Below are positions 16,034-23,739 of a DNA stretch of 36,059 bases, piece by piece; the first letter of the stretch is position 1; every line of letters starts with the position of its first letter. Below the pieces are notes generated by a model. The model made no database searches, had not been told where the DNA came from, and saw only the letters and a list, made by a program, of their open reading frames with translations. Source of the DNA: JAJYZP01 sp049964535 (GTDB taxonomy: Bacteria; Actinomycetota; Acidimicrobiia; Acidimicrobiales; Acidimicrobiaceae); assembly GCA_049964535.1 (NCBI GenBank), contig JBMFXG010000005.1, positions 1 to 36,059 of the forward strand, written 5' to 3'. Made by a program: the position numbers and the translations under genes.

Positions 16034-16948
16034 GTGGCGGAATGGAATGGTGTTGGCCTGCCGCCAGCAGCACAACGTCGCGTCGAGGTTGCTGGTCAGA
16101 CTGACCTCAGGTCCTCGCTGCTCTCGGTCTCGTCGAATACTGGAATGGAGTCGGTCGGCTTTACTCCGGTGAGCGAGGTCATGGGCTGCATCGTGCTGAG
16201 CACATCGGGAGCGCTGATGCCGAGCTGTGGCGTGTATCAACAGATGGGTATGACGCCTTTTGGATTAGGGATGAACGCAGCTCCGGCCCGTGCCTACCTT
16301 GCAGACACGCAAGGGGTGACGACGAGTGGTGGTTACGAACCATACGTTGACGTTCTCAATCGGGGCTGGGCGATGGCGATAGATCGCATGGTGCAAGAAG
16401 CGACCGCCCTCGGGGCATCGGGAATTGTAGACGTTCGACTCTCTGAACAACGCTTTGAAGGTGGGGCTCTTGAATTTATGGTGCTCGGCACCGCCGTGAG
16501 ATCCACGGTCATCGACCACCTGCACGACGGTCTTCTCTTCACCACCCATGTCAGTGGAGCCGACTTTGCGAAGCTCGTTCATCACGGATGGACCCCTGCG
16601 AGACTGGTGGTTGAAGTATCTCTTGCGATTCGTCACGATGACTATCTCATGTTATCCCAGCGATCGATGTTTGCGCAGAATGTCGAGCTCCCTGGCCTGA
16701 GCGAGCTTGTAAGCGTGGCCCGCCATGGAGCTAAGCGTAGGATCGAGCGATATCTAGGGCGTAACCACGAGGTTGGTGCAATTATTGATTCATTGAGGAC
16801 ACGAGTGTTCGGTAATGAACCCTTCGAAAATCACTCTGATCACTTAGCTGAGGTCCGAGTGGTCGGTTCAACACTTCGCGCAACAGGGCCGCAGGAGTTT
16901 CCTATGAGGACGCTATCGATGATCTCGTTGAAGGACCCAAAGCGGTGA
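16034..16948 (+). CDS. YbjQ/UPF0145-like (heavy-metal-binding-domain) protein, first of three
   Basis: This 304-residue soluble protein carries one clear and one diverged YbjQ-like unit. The first (about 42-160) has GALMPSCGVYQQMG, a run of helices with RAMAIDRMVQEATALGASGIVDVRL, and a final strand EFMVLGTAVR. This is the order seen in YbjQ/UPF0145 proteins, which form pentameric rings of unknown function and were named heavy-metal-binding by similarity. The second (about 168-250) begins FTTHVSGADFAKLVHHGWTPARLVV and repeats the opening of the unit. The GTG start has AGGAGG with 6-nt spacing. The next gene has two better preserved copies of the same domain. Their joint presence suggests a hetero-oligomer. 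Metal binding is not supported by any obvious Cys/His site here. Confidence 0.75.
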   Translation: MAEWNGVGLPPAAQRRVEVAGQTDLRSSLLSVSSNTGMESVGFTPVSEVMGCIVLSTSGALMPSCGVYQQMGMTPFGLGMNAAPARAYLADTQGVTTSGGYEPYVDVLNRGWAMAIDRMVQEATALGASGIVDVRLSEQRFEGGALEFMVLGTAVRSTVIDHLHDGLLFTTHVSGADFAKLVHHGWTPARLVVEVSLAIRHDDYLMLSQRSMFAQNVELPGLSELVSVARHGAKRRIERYLGRNHEVGAIIDSLRTRVFGNEPFENHSDHLAEVRVVGSTLRATGPQEFPMRTLSMISLKDPKR

Positions 16949-17006
16949 GGTGGCGTTGCGGCCAAGACGGCGAGTTGGGATCTAACTGTGTGGATAAGGA
17001 GTCACT

Positions 17007-17837
17007 GTGACAGATAATGAAACGCTCGACCCAGAGAGCCTTGGGGTACCCGAGGATGCACTTCGCCGTCTCCAAGAGATGCGGCCGGGCCAACCGAGTG
17101 CGCTTTTTACCTCTGATCTCTCGGTAAATGAGTTTCTGCTCGTTCGAGAGGCCGGTTTCCGACCTCTTGGCCTAGTTTTTGGTTCTTCGATCTATCACGT
17201 TGGCTTGCAGGTTGGCAAGTGGAGCGCAAACCAAGAGCTCGACAAACTCACAGCTGCGATGTACCACGCTCGTGAGTTGGCGATGGAGCGAATGCAAGCG
17301 GAGGCAGGGGTACTTGGAGCCGATGGAATCGTCGGAGTCCGTCTCGAAGTCGAGTTCAAAGAGTTTGGCGCTGACATAGCGGAGTTCATTGCTGTGGGTA
17401 CTGCGGTCAAAGCGGACGATCGAGCGATTACTTGGACGAGCAAGGGCCGCCCCTTTACCTCTGATCTCTCGGGTCAAGACTTTTGGACATTGATTCAGGC
17501 TGGATACGCCCCACTGGGGATGGTCATGGGCTCCTGTGTTTACCATATCGCTCATCAGCGGATGCGTCAATCGATGTTCAATATTGGCCAGAACGTGGAG
17601 ATCCCACAGTTCACGGAGGCACTTTACGATGCTCGAGAGCTTGCGATGAGTAGGATGCAGGCCGAGGCCGAGGAGTTACATGCCGAAGGAATCGTCGGTG
17701 TGCAACTACTGAGCCTGCCACATAAGTGGGGCGGACATACAACGGAGTTCTTTTCCATTGGAACGGCTGTACGACCGCTTCGCGATGACCATGTCATCGC
17801 GAAGCCGCAGATGGTTCTGCCACTAAGCGATCTCTGA
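17007..17837 (+). CDS. Tandem-duplicated YbjQ/UPF0145-like protein
   Basis: This 276-residue protein consists of two copies of a YbjQ-like domain. Copy 1 (about 34-138) contains FTSDLSVNEFLLVREAGFRP, GSSIYHVG, ERMQAEAGVLGADGIVGVR and EFIAVGTAVK. Copy 2 (about 150-262) contains FTSDLSGQDFWTLIQAGYAP, GSCVYHIA, SRMQAEAEELHAEGIVGVQ and EFFSIGTAVR. The copies align along their whole length, showing internal gene duplication. The GTG start at 17007 has AAGGAG 5-6 nt upstream. It lies 58 nt after the first YbjQ-like gene and 10 nt before the next gene, so the three probably form an operon. A strong hairpin lies in its last codons. Function is unknown for the family. Confidence 0.82.
   Translation: MTDNETLDPESLGVPEDALRRLQEMRPGQPSALFTSDLSVNEFLLVREAGFRPLGLVFGSSIYHVGLQVGKWSANQELDKLTAAMYHARELAMERMQAEAGVLGADGIVGVRLEVEFKEFGADIAEFIAVGTAVKADDRAITWTSKGRPFTSDLSGQDFWTLIQAGYAPLGMVMGSCVYHIAHQRMRQSMFNIGQNVEIPQFTEALYDARELAMSRMQAEAEELHAEGIVGVQLLSLPHKWGGHTTEFFSIGTAVRPLRDDHVIAKPQMVLPLSDL
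17777..17805 (+). other. Perfect 13-bp inverted repeat in 3' end of YbjQ-like gene
   Basis: GCTTCGCGATGAC and GTCATCGCGAAGC pair perfectly around a 3-nt CAT loop, inside the codons for the final residues before LPLSDL. The stem would be very stable in mRNA. No U-run follows, so it is not a standard terminator. It could modulate translation or decay between this gene and the next one at 17848. Confidence 0.7.
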
Positions 17838-17847
17838 GTTCATTGAA

Positions 17848-18261
17848 GTGGATGCGTTAGAACCCTCTGGGTCCGTAGAGCTGATCGCTGCGGCATTACG
17901 GGCAGATAGCACCGATATCTCGGTGCTTGCTAGTGTCCTTTCGGGAAAGTTGTCGGATGCTCTCCCTCCGGACATCGTGGAGATCTCGGCACAGCGGTCG
18001 ATGTCGGATCGGATGGCGAAGCGACCTGGCATCGTTACTTGCGTACGTATCACGTTCCCAACCAAGGTCCTCGAGGTAGAGCGAACCAGAAATGGTGGCC
18101 TCTCTGCTCGAGTGCAGACGATCGTTCGAGGTGTGACGATAGCTCGTCAGGATGTTTCGATGGGTGAGTGGATCAACGTCTTTGCAGAAGAGCTGTCGAA
18201 ACTCTCGACAGAACGCGAAGGCACGCGTGTGGCTCTCGAAAGATTCTTAGGTCTGAACTGA
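17848..18261 (+). CDS. Hypothetical protein, third gene of YbjQ-like operon
   Basis: This is a 137-residue protein that I cannot assign to a family. It starts at GTG 17848, 10 nt after the YbjQ-like gene, and is in good coding register with a balanced composition. Residues 8-60 are predicted helical and rich in Ala, Leu, Ser and Asp. Residues 62-105 look like paired beta strands (VTCVRITFPTKVLEVERT, LSARVQTIVRGVTIARQDV). A C-terminal helix (WINVFAEELSKL) follows. No signal peptide or membrane segment is present. The strand-rich middle could be a binding platform for the YbjQ-like partners. That is an inference from gene order only. Confidence 0.65.
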   Translation: MDALEPSGSVELIAAALRADSTDISVLASVLSGKLSDALPPDIVEISAQRSMSDRMAKRPGIVTCVRITFPTKVLEVERTRNGGLSARVQTIVRGVTIARQDVSMGEWINVFAEELSKLSTEREGTRVALERFLGLN

Positions 18262-18385
18262 CTGGGTGGTCAAAGGATCGATGGTCGCCACTCTGCTCCG
18301 ACCTTCGAGCATGTAGACGTGCGTCACAGATCTCAGATAGGGTGCTCCATGAGCAAAGGATGGCAGTGCGGATGAGAGAGTCGCG

Positions 18386-19021
18386 GTGGGCGTGAAGGAT
18401 GGCAGTCGTTCGAGTCGTCCTGGTGGGGTCGTTCGGGGACTACGTGGTGGTGTCAAAGGACGCCTGGTAGGCCAACGACAGCTATTTATCACTCCTTCGG
18501 ACTACTCTTACGTCGCTATCGATGTTGAGACCACCGGACTCGACCCACGTCGAGATCGAGTCGTTCAGGTGGGTTTGGTGACAGCAGATGTCGATCTGGT
18601 GGTGACGTGGGAGGGATCGGCAGTGCTCGATCCGCAATGTGACATTCCAGCTGAGACCTCTGCGATCCATGGACTTCGCTCGAGCGATGTGCAAGGTGCA
18701 ATGACCTTTGAGATGCTTGCGCCTTGGTTGTCATCTGTCTTGGAGGGTCGCAGAATCGTTGGGCATAACCTCGGATTCGATTTGGCTTTTTTGGAGCACG
18801 AGTATGCTCGTTGCGGTCTCGGGACTCCGTCGATAGCTGCGCAGCTTGACACTCTTGCGTTAGCAAGGAGCCAACTTCCTCATCAGCGGAGCTACCGTTT
18901 GACTGAGCTTGCACAAGCGTTGAATCTTCAGATCGAGCGTGCACACGATGCGTGTTTTGACGCGTTGCTCTCTCTCGACCTCCTGCGGTACCTCGAGCAA
19001 GAGAGGAGTCCTGACCGGTGA
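18386..19021 (+). CDS. DEDDh-type 3'-5' exonuclease (DnaQ-like)
   Basis: This 211-residue protein is a DnaQ/RNase T-fold exonuclease. All five DEDDh catalytic residues are visible: AIDVETTGLDP (D46, E48), the GHNLGFDLAFLE segment (D132), and the RAHDACFD motif (H187, D192). Similar stand-alone proteins act as proofreading epsilon-like subunits or in RNA/DNA end trimming. Residues 1-40 are Arg/Gly rich and not part of the fold. The start is uncertain: GTG at 18386 follows an in-frame stop at 18374, a second GTG is at 18392, and neither has a clear ribosome-binding site. The actual start could be even later if CTG is used. It stands alone, 124 nt after the YbjQ-like operon, on the same strand. 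Confidence 0.85.
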   Translation: MGVKDGSRSSRPGGVVRGLRGGVKGRLVGQRQLFITPSDYSYVAIDVETTGLDPRRDRVVQVGLVTADVDLVVTWEGSAVLDPQCDIPAETSAIHGLRSSDVQGAMTFEMLAPWLSSVLEGRRIVGHNLGFDLAFLEHEYARCGLGTPSIAAQLDTLALARSQLPHQRSYRLTELAQALNLQIERAHDACFDALLSLDLLRYLEQERSPDR

Positions 19022-19575
19022 GCGCAGGTCGTGTGGAGTTGACGTGGGCGTGAAGGAGAAGATCGAGAGTGGGCGGCAGGTTTCTCGTCGCGAGGTGATT
19101 CGTTCTTCGGTGTTGTTTGAGCTCTGGATTGATCTGGCGGTGCATGGGTGAGAAGCTCGAAGCGCCAGAAGAAGGGGGTAGCACAGCAGAGCCAGTATTG
19201 GTTATCTGGGATGAGCGACAAGTGGGCATGGATAACTGGTTGCCTTTGTGCGCTCCATAGGGGCCTGCCCTGATACGTGGCGCGTGGCAGGACTCCTCTC
19301 CGTAGCTGCAGGCGTGGACCAGGGTGTCAACAGGGTCGGTCTCGACTCCCAGAGACCAACTCTGAGGAGGTCTCATCGCATCGGAGCTCACTGGCTCTGT
19401 TTTCGTGTGACAGTGATGGCTCTGGAGTTGTGAAGCTGCACTACAGATAGCGTTCCTCAACAAACTGGGTTGGAGCCAGGGTCATCACCATCTGCAGAGA
19501 GCGAACACTATGGGCCTACTGTGTCTGAGCGTTCCTCTGCGCCAGTGAGAGCTAGGTTGAGGCGTCGCGAGGTCG
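19022..19575. other. 0.55 kb between convergent exonuclease and valS genes
   Basis: The exonuclease and valS genes face each other across this stretch. Open frames here mirror each other on both strands and carry no motif. I find no U-run terminator. It holds nothing that I can name. Confidence 0.45.
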
Positions 19576-22230
19576 CTACTCGGTTGAAGCTGTGGTGAAA
19601 ATGGCCTCGACGATACGGTTTCCGTTCTCACCGAGCGACGAAGTATTGATGGTAAATTGGCCGACCACTCCTGCGGCACGCAGATCGGCTTCGAGAGAAC
19701 GGAAGAGATCGATTTCGTCTTCGGCGAGATCGATGAGAACGCTCGAGAGAGGTGCCTTCATGGACTGTTTTCGCTCAGATTTTGTTCGGCGAACTTCACT
19801 GAGAATCTCCGACGCTAGCTCGTATGCGCGAGCGTCGGGAGTCACCGGCGGTCTCAGTGCCCGGTTGCCATTGGAGAAGTGTGCGACGTATTCACCAAGT
19901 AGCTGTGTGAGGTCCTTCGCCGTCGGCCAAGGGGAACGATGGATCGATCCCTCCTGCCACCAGGACCAGGCCTCTTCGGTGACGAAGGGCATAAAGGGTG
20001 CGAGGAGACGTAGTGTCACAGAGAGCCCCGTGAGCAGAGTTGCTCGTGCAGAGATGACCTCACTGCGCTCGAAACCAGCGCCCTCATCCTCGCCGTAGGC
20101 GCGGATCTTGACAAGTTCGACGTAGTCGTCGCAGAAGTCCCAAAAGTATCGCTCGATGACCTCGAGCGCTCGAGAGTAATCGAAGCTCTCGAGTGCCGCC
20201 GTAGCGCTTGAGATAACCTGTTCGAGACGGCTGAGGAAAGAGCTATCCACGACTGTTGGCTCAACGTCTGAGTCGATCGTGATCGGCCCCCGTGCTGCGA
20301 TCGTGAGCACGAACTTTGCCACATTGGCGATCTTGATAGCGAGACGCCTCCCGACCTTCATCTGACCTTCATCGGCGGCGGTGTCGACACCCGGCCTTCC
20401 TCCAGCGGCCCAGTATCGGAGGGCGTCTGCACCATGACGCTCAAGCAGGGGCATCGGAGTCACGACGTTTCCCTTTGATTTAGACATTTTTTTGCGGTCA
20501 GGGTCGAGGACAAAGCCCGAGATAGACGTGGTCGACCAGGGGAGTGCCCCAAACTCCAGATGCGATCGAAGAATACTGTAGAAGAGCCAGGTTCTGATGA
20601 TGTCTTGACCTTGAGGTCGCAGATCCATCGGAAAGACCTTCTTGAAGAGGTCTTCGCCACGGTTGTACTCGGTTGCAAGTTGCGGCGTAAGGGAGGATGT
20701 TGCCCAGGTATCCATGACGTCCGGATCTGCGATGAATCCATCGGGTCGGTTGCGGTCAGACTCCGCCATGCCGGGTGGAGCCATCGTTTGCGGGTCTACG
20801 GGGAGTTGGGAGTCGTCGGGAACGATAGGGCTGTCGTAGAGGGGCTCCCCAGCATCGTCTAATGGGTACCAAATCGGTATTGGAATACCAAAGAAGCGTT
20901 GGCGCGAGATATTCCAATCTGCGTTCAGTCCGTTGACCCAGTTCTCGTATCGAACCCTCATGTGGCTTGGGTACCATACCAGCGAGGCTCCAAGCCGGAG
21001 AAGCTCCTCTCTCTGCGAGAGGGTCGTGACGTACCACTGCCGGGATGCTACGACCTCGAGCGGTCTGTCACCTTTCTCATAGTATTTGACCGTGTGTCGC
21101 ACCCGTTTTACCTCATCGAGCAAGAGCCCCTGTTCTTCGAGGATGCCAGCGACGACGGTGCGCGCTTGCGTTGCGCTCTTCCCCGCGATGAGCTGGTACG
21201 CAGTGTTTGCGCGTTCGGGATCGGCACTTGGGAACTCGTCGGTACCGAAGGTAATCTCGCTAAGAAGTCGCCCATCTCGGCCGATGATGACACGCAACGG
21301 AAGATTCAGTTCGCGCCACCACGTTACATCGGTCAGGTCCCCGAAGGTCGAAACCATGGCGATCCCGGTCCCCTTGTCGGGATCGGCGAGACGATGAGGA
21401 ACGATCGGTAACGGCGCACCGAAAATTGGGCTGTGCGCGATCGTTCCGAAGAGGTGTTGGTAACGCTTGTCATCGGGGTGGGCAACAATTGCCACGCAGG
21501 CGGGAATAAGTTCGGGTCGAGAGGTCTCGATCTCCAAGATCTGATCGTTATGGTCAGAAAAGGCAACGCGATGGTAGAGCCCATCGGTCTCTCGATCTTC
21601 GAGTTCGGCCTGAGCGACAGCAGTTTTGAAGTCAACGTCCCAGAGAGTTGGAGAGTCCAGTGCTACGACGTGTTTTTCGCTGAGAAGTTTGAGAAATGAG
21701 CGCTGCGAGATCTCACGGGCCTGCGGTCCGACGGTCGTGTAGGTTAGCTCCCAATCGACTGAGAGGCCAAGGTGCTGCCAGAGCTCTTGGAAAGCCTGCT
21801 CGTCCTGAGCCGTGAGGGTCTCGCAGAGCTCGATGAAGTTCTCTCGGGAGATGGGTATCTGGCGATCCCCAGGCTGTGACGGAGGCGCGAAAGCAGGGTC
21901 GTGTGGAAGGCTAGGGTCACATCGAACGCCGAAGTAGTTTTGTACCCGTCGCTCGGTGGGCACACCGTTGTCGTCCCATCCCATCGGGTAGAAGACCTCT
22001 TTGCCTGACATGCGTTGAAAGCGCGCAATGATGTCGGTATGGGTGTAGGAGAAAACGTGGCCAATATGGAGCGATCCACTCACGGTAGGCGGGGGTGTGT
22101 CGATGGCGAAGATCGCTTCCCGTGGTACGGAGGCATCGAAGCGGTAGACCTTCTCTCTGAGCCACCGATCGAGCCACTTCTCTTCGAGTCCCTCGACTCC
22201 TGCCTTGTCTGGGTATGAAAAATTGAACAA
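19576..22230 (-). CDS. valS: Valine--tRNA ligase
   Basis: This is an 884-residue class Ia aminoacyl-tRNA synthetase that charges tRNA-Val in the cytoplasm. The HIGH motif appears as SGSLHIGH, followed by YPMGWDDNGVPTERR typical of ValRS. The CP1 editing domain fills roughly residues 190-400, SRQRFFGIPIPIWY follows it, and KMSKSKGNV is the second signature. The alpha-helical anticodon domain ends the protein. The long C-terminal coiled coil of most bacterial ValRS is short or missing, as in archaeal-like ValRS. The upstream ATG at 22296 lies inside cysS, so a TTG at 22230 is chosen, placed 6 nt after the -10 box TATGGT. An internal start a little further down cannot be excluded. Confidence 0.95.
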   Translation of the reverse strand: MFNFSYPDKAGVEGLEEKWLDRWLREKVYRFDASVPREAIFAIDTPPPTVSGSLHIGHVFSYTHTDIIARFQRMSGKEVFYPMGWDDNGVPTERRVQNYFGVRCDPSLPHDPAFAPPSQPGDRQIPISRENFIELCETLTAQDEQAFQELWQHLGLSVDWELTYTTVGPQAREISQRSFLKLLSEKHVVALDSPTLWDVDFKTAVAQAELEDRETDGLYHRVAFSDHNDQILEIETSRPELIPACVAIVAHPDDKRYQHLFGTIAHSPIFGAPLPIVPHRLADPDKGTGIAMVSTFGDLTDVTWWRELNLPLRVIIGRDGRLLSEITFGTDEFPSADPERANTAYQLIAGKSATQARTVVAGILEEQGLLLDEVKRVRHTVKYYEKGDRPLEVVASRQWYVTTLSQREELLRLGASLVWYPSHMRVRYENWVNGLNADWNISRQRFFGIPIPIWYPLDDAGEPLYDSPIVPDDSQLPVDPQTMAPPGMAESDRNRPDGFIADPDVMDTWATSSLTPQLATEYNRGEDLFKKVFPMDLRPQGQDIIRTWLFYSILRSHLEFGALPWSTTSISGFVLDPDRKKMSKSKGNVVTPMPLLERHGADALRYWAAGGRPGVDTAADEGQMKVGRRLAIKIANVAKFVLTIAARGPITIDSDVEPTVVDSSFLSRLEQVISSATAALESFDYSRALEVIERYFWDFCDDYVELVKIRAYGEDEGAGFERSEVISARATLLTGLSVTLRLLAPFMPFVTEEAWSWWQEGSIHRSPWPTAKDLTQLLGEYVAHFSNGNRALRPPVTPDARAYELASEILSEVRRTKSERKQSMKAPLSSVLIDLAEDEIDLFRSLEADLRAAGVVGQFTINTSSLGENGNRIVEAIFTTASTE

Positions 22231-22235
22231 CTGGA

Positions 22236-22241
22236 TACCAT
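22236..22241 (+). promoter_or_regulatory. -10 box (TACCAT) for cysS
   Basis: TACCAT fits TANNNT and lies 7 nt before the cysS ATG at 22249, implying a leaderless or nearly leaderless mRNA. It overlaps the valS -10 box on the other strand by five positions. The 12-nt core GGATACCATACC reads GGTATGGTATCC on the complement, which offers a TANNNT box in each direction. Confidence 0.45.
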
Positions 22242-22242
22242 A
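22237..22242 (-). promoter_or_regulatory. -10 box (TATGGT) for valS
   Basis: On the minus strand TATGGT precedes the proposed TTG start (22230) by exactly 6 nt. It shares its base pairs with the cysS -10 box, so RNA polymerase could not open both promoters at once. Confidence 0.45.
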
Positions 22243-22248
22243 CCTTCT

Positions 22249-23634
22249 ATGTTGCGTCTCTTCGATTCTGCGGTCGGTTCGGTTGTTGATGTACAAGGCA
22301 ATTCTGGAGGCGCCTTCTCAATCTACAACTGTGGTCCCACAGTCTACGATCTCCCGCACCTTGGTCATGGCAGAGCGGTTCTGACCTTTGATATTCTTCG
22401 TCGATACCTCGAGTCAGTGGGAGTCGACGTTCGGCACGTTTCCAACGTGACAGATATCGATGACAAGATCATCGCACGGGCGAAAGAGCGGGGGGCCGAT
22501 CCTCGTGAGATTGCCGCTCAGTACGAGGAGGCGTGGTGGAAGACGACCGACCTGCTCGGAGCCTTGCGTCCCCATGAGGCGCCGCACGCTACGGAATGGA
22601 TCGACCAAATGGTCGATATCGTATCGAGACTGCTTGGGAGCGGTGTTGCGTATCGAGGCGACGATGGCGTCTACCTCGAAGTGGAGAAGGTAGAGGGTTA
22701 CGGCCTTTTGGCGCAACAGCCCCTGGCAGATCTTCGTCACGGTGCTCGCGTCGAAGCTGCATCGTTCAAGCGCTCACCTTTGGATTTTGTTCTCTGGAAG
22801 TTTGTGTCGTCGGACGAGATTGGCTGGGCCACGCCGCTCGGTTACGGGCGTCCGGGCTGGCATACCGAGTGTGTTGCAATGTCAACTGGGCTATTTGGTC
22901 ACACGTTCGACCTTCATGGAGGAGGGCTAGATCTTCGCTTCCCCCATCACGAGAACGAACGTGCGCAATCTGTGGCGTTGGGATACCCTTTCGCCCGTCA
23001 CTGGATGCATCATGGATTTGTAGAGGTAGGCGGAGCGAAGATGTCGAAGTCACTTGGAAACTTCGTGACTATGGAGGAGATGGTCGAGAAGTTTGATCCT
23101 AGGAGCTACCGGCTCTTAGTTGCCAGGGCGCACTACCGTTCACCACTTGAGGTAACGAGCGCCTTGGCTGAGGATGCTGTTTCAACCTTGGCGCGTCTCG
23201 ACCGATTTTCCTTACGCTTGCACGAGCTCGTAGCCGATGACTCTGTTGAACTCTGCGAGGTCGGTGTCCTCCAGGAGTTTCATCGGGAGATGAGGCAGGA
23301 CTTAAACACGCCGGTTGCTCTCGCCAATCTCTTCCGGTCGGTAACTGAGGCAAACACCGCCTTCGACCTTGGAGAGTGGGTGAAGGCAAAGAGCCAAGCT
23401 GTGGAGATCCTCTCCGCACTGACCGCACTGGGTCTCGTGACCCGTAACGTCGAGGGAGTGCCGCTCGCAGTAGTGCAGAGGGCGCAAGATCGTCAGCGGG
23501 CTCGAGAGAGCGGTGACTGGGGAACGGCCGACCGGCTCCGATCGGAGATCGCCGAGTTGGGCTATCTCGTGGAGGATGGTCCGCAGGGATTTTCGCTTCG
23601 CCGTAGTGATGTGGTCTCGTCTAAGAAGGGATAG
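22249..23634 (+). CDS. cysS: Cysteine--tRNA ligase (or cysteinyl paralogue)
   Basis: This 461-residue class Ia synthetase activates cysteine for tRNA-Cys. The zinc site that selects cysteine is complete: C28 (YNCGPTVYD), C208 (GWHTECVAM), H233 and E237 (PHHENE), matching the E. coli ligands as I recall them. HLGHGR (37-42) is the HIGH variant and KMSKS is at 264-268. The C-terminal DALR-type and tail helices from about 310 match full CysRS, so this is not the shorter MshC ligase. ATG at 22249 is preceded by a -10-like box at 7 nt. The divergent neighbour is valS and the next gene is an acyl-CoA dehydrogenase 11 nt away. The last 106 codons are duplicated at 25000. Confidence 0.95.
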   Translation: MLRLFDSAVGSVVDVQGNSGGAFSIYNCGPTVYDLPHLGHGRAVLTFDILRRYLESVGVDVRHVSNVTDIDDKIIARAKERGADPREIAAQYEEAWWKTTDLLGALRPHEAPHATEWIDQMVDIVSRLLGSGVAYRGDDGVYLEVEKVEGYGLLAQQPLADLRHGARVEAASFKRSPLDFVLWKFVSSDEIGWATPLGYGRPGWHTECVAMSTGLFGHTFDLHGGGLDLRFPHHENERAQSVALGYPFARHWMHHGFVEVGGAKMSKSLGNFVTMEEMVEKFDPRSYRLLVARAHYRSPLEVTSALAEDAVSTLARLDRFSLRLHELVADDSVELCEVGVLQEFHREMRQDLNTPVALANLFRSVTEANTAFDLGEWVKAKSQAVEILSALTALGLVTRNVEGVPLAVVQRAQDRQRARESGDWGTADRLRSEIAELGYLVEDGPQGFSLRRSDVVSSKKG

Positions 23635-23739
23635 GTGATCGTACAGTGAGTCCGCTTTCGTTTGAACTAACCACCGAACAGCGAGATCTGCGGGACTGGG
23701 TGCACGGCTTTGCCGCAGATATCGTTCGTCCTGCGGCTG
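23315..23739 (+). repeat. 425-bp direct repeat, original copy (cysS 3' end and acd 5' end)
   Basis: This segment covers the last 106 codons of cysS, the 11-nt gap and the first 31 codons of the acyl-CoA dehydrogenase. It matches 25000-25424 at every base I compared, with an offset of 1685 bp. Confidence 0.95.

Noticed and set aside
22231..22296. N-terminal extension of valS to ATG 22296
   Set aside because: It lies inside cysS codons and carries no conserved ValRS sequence.
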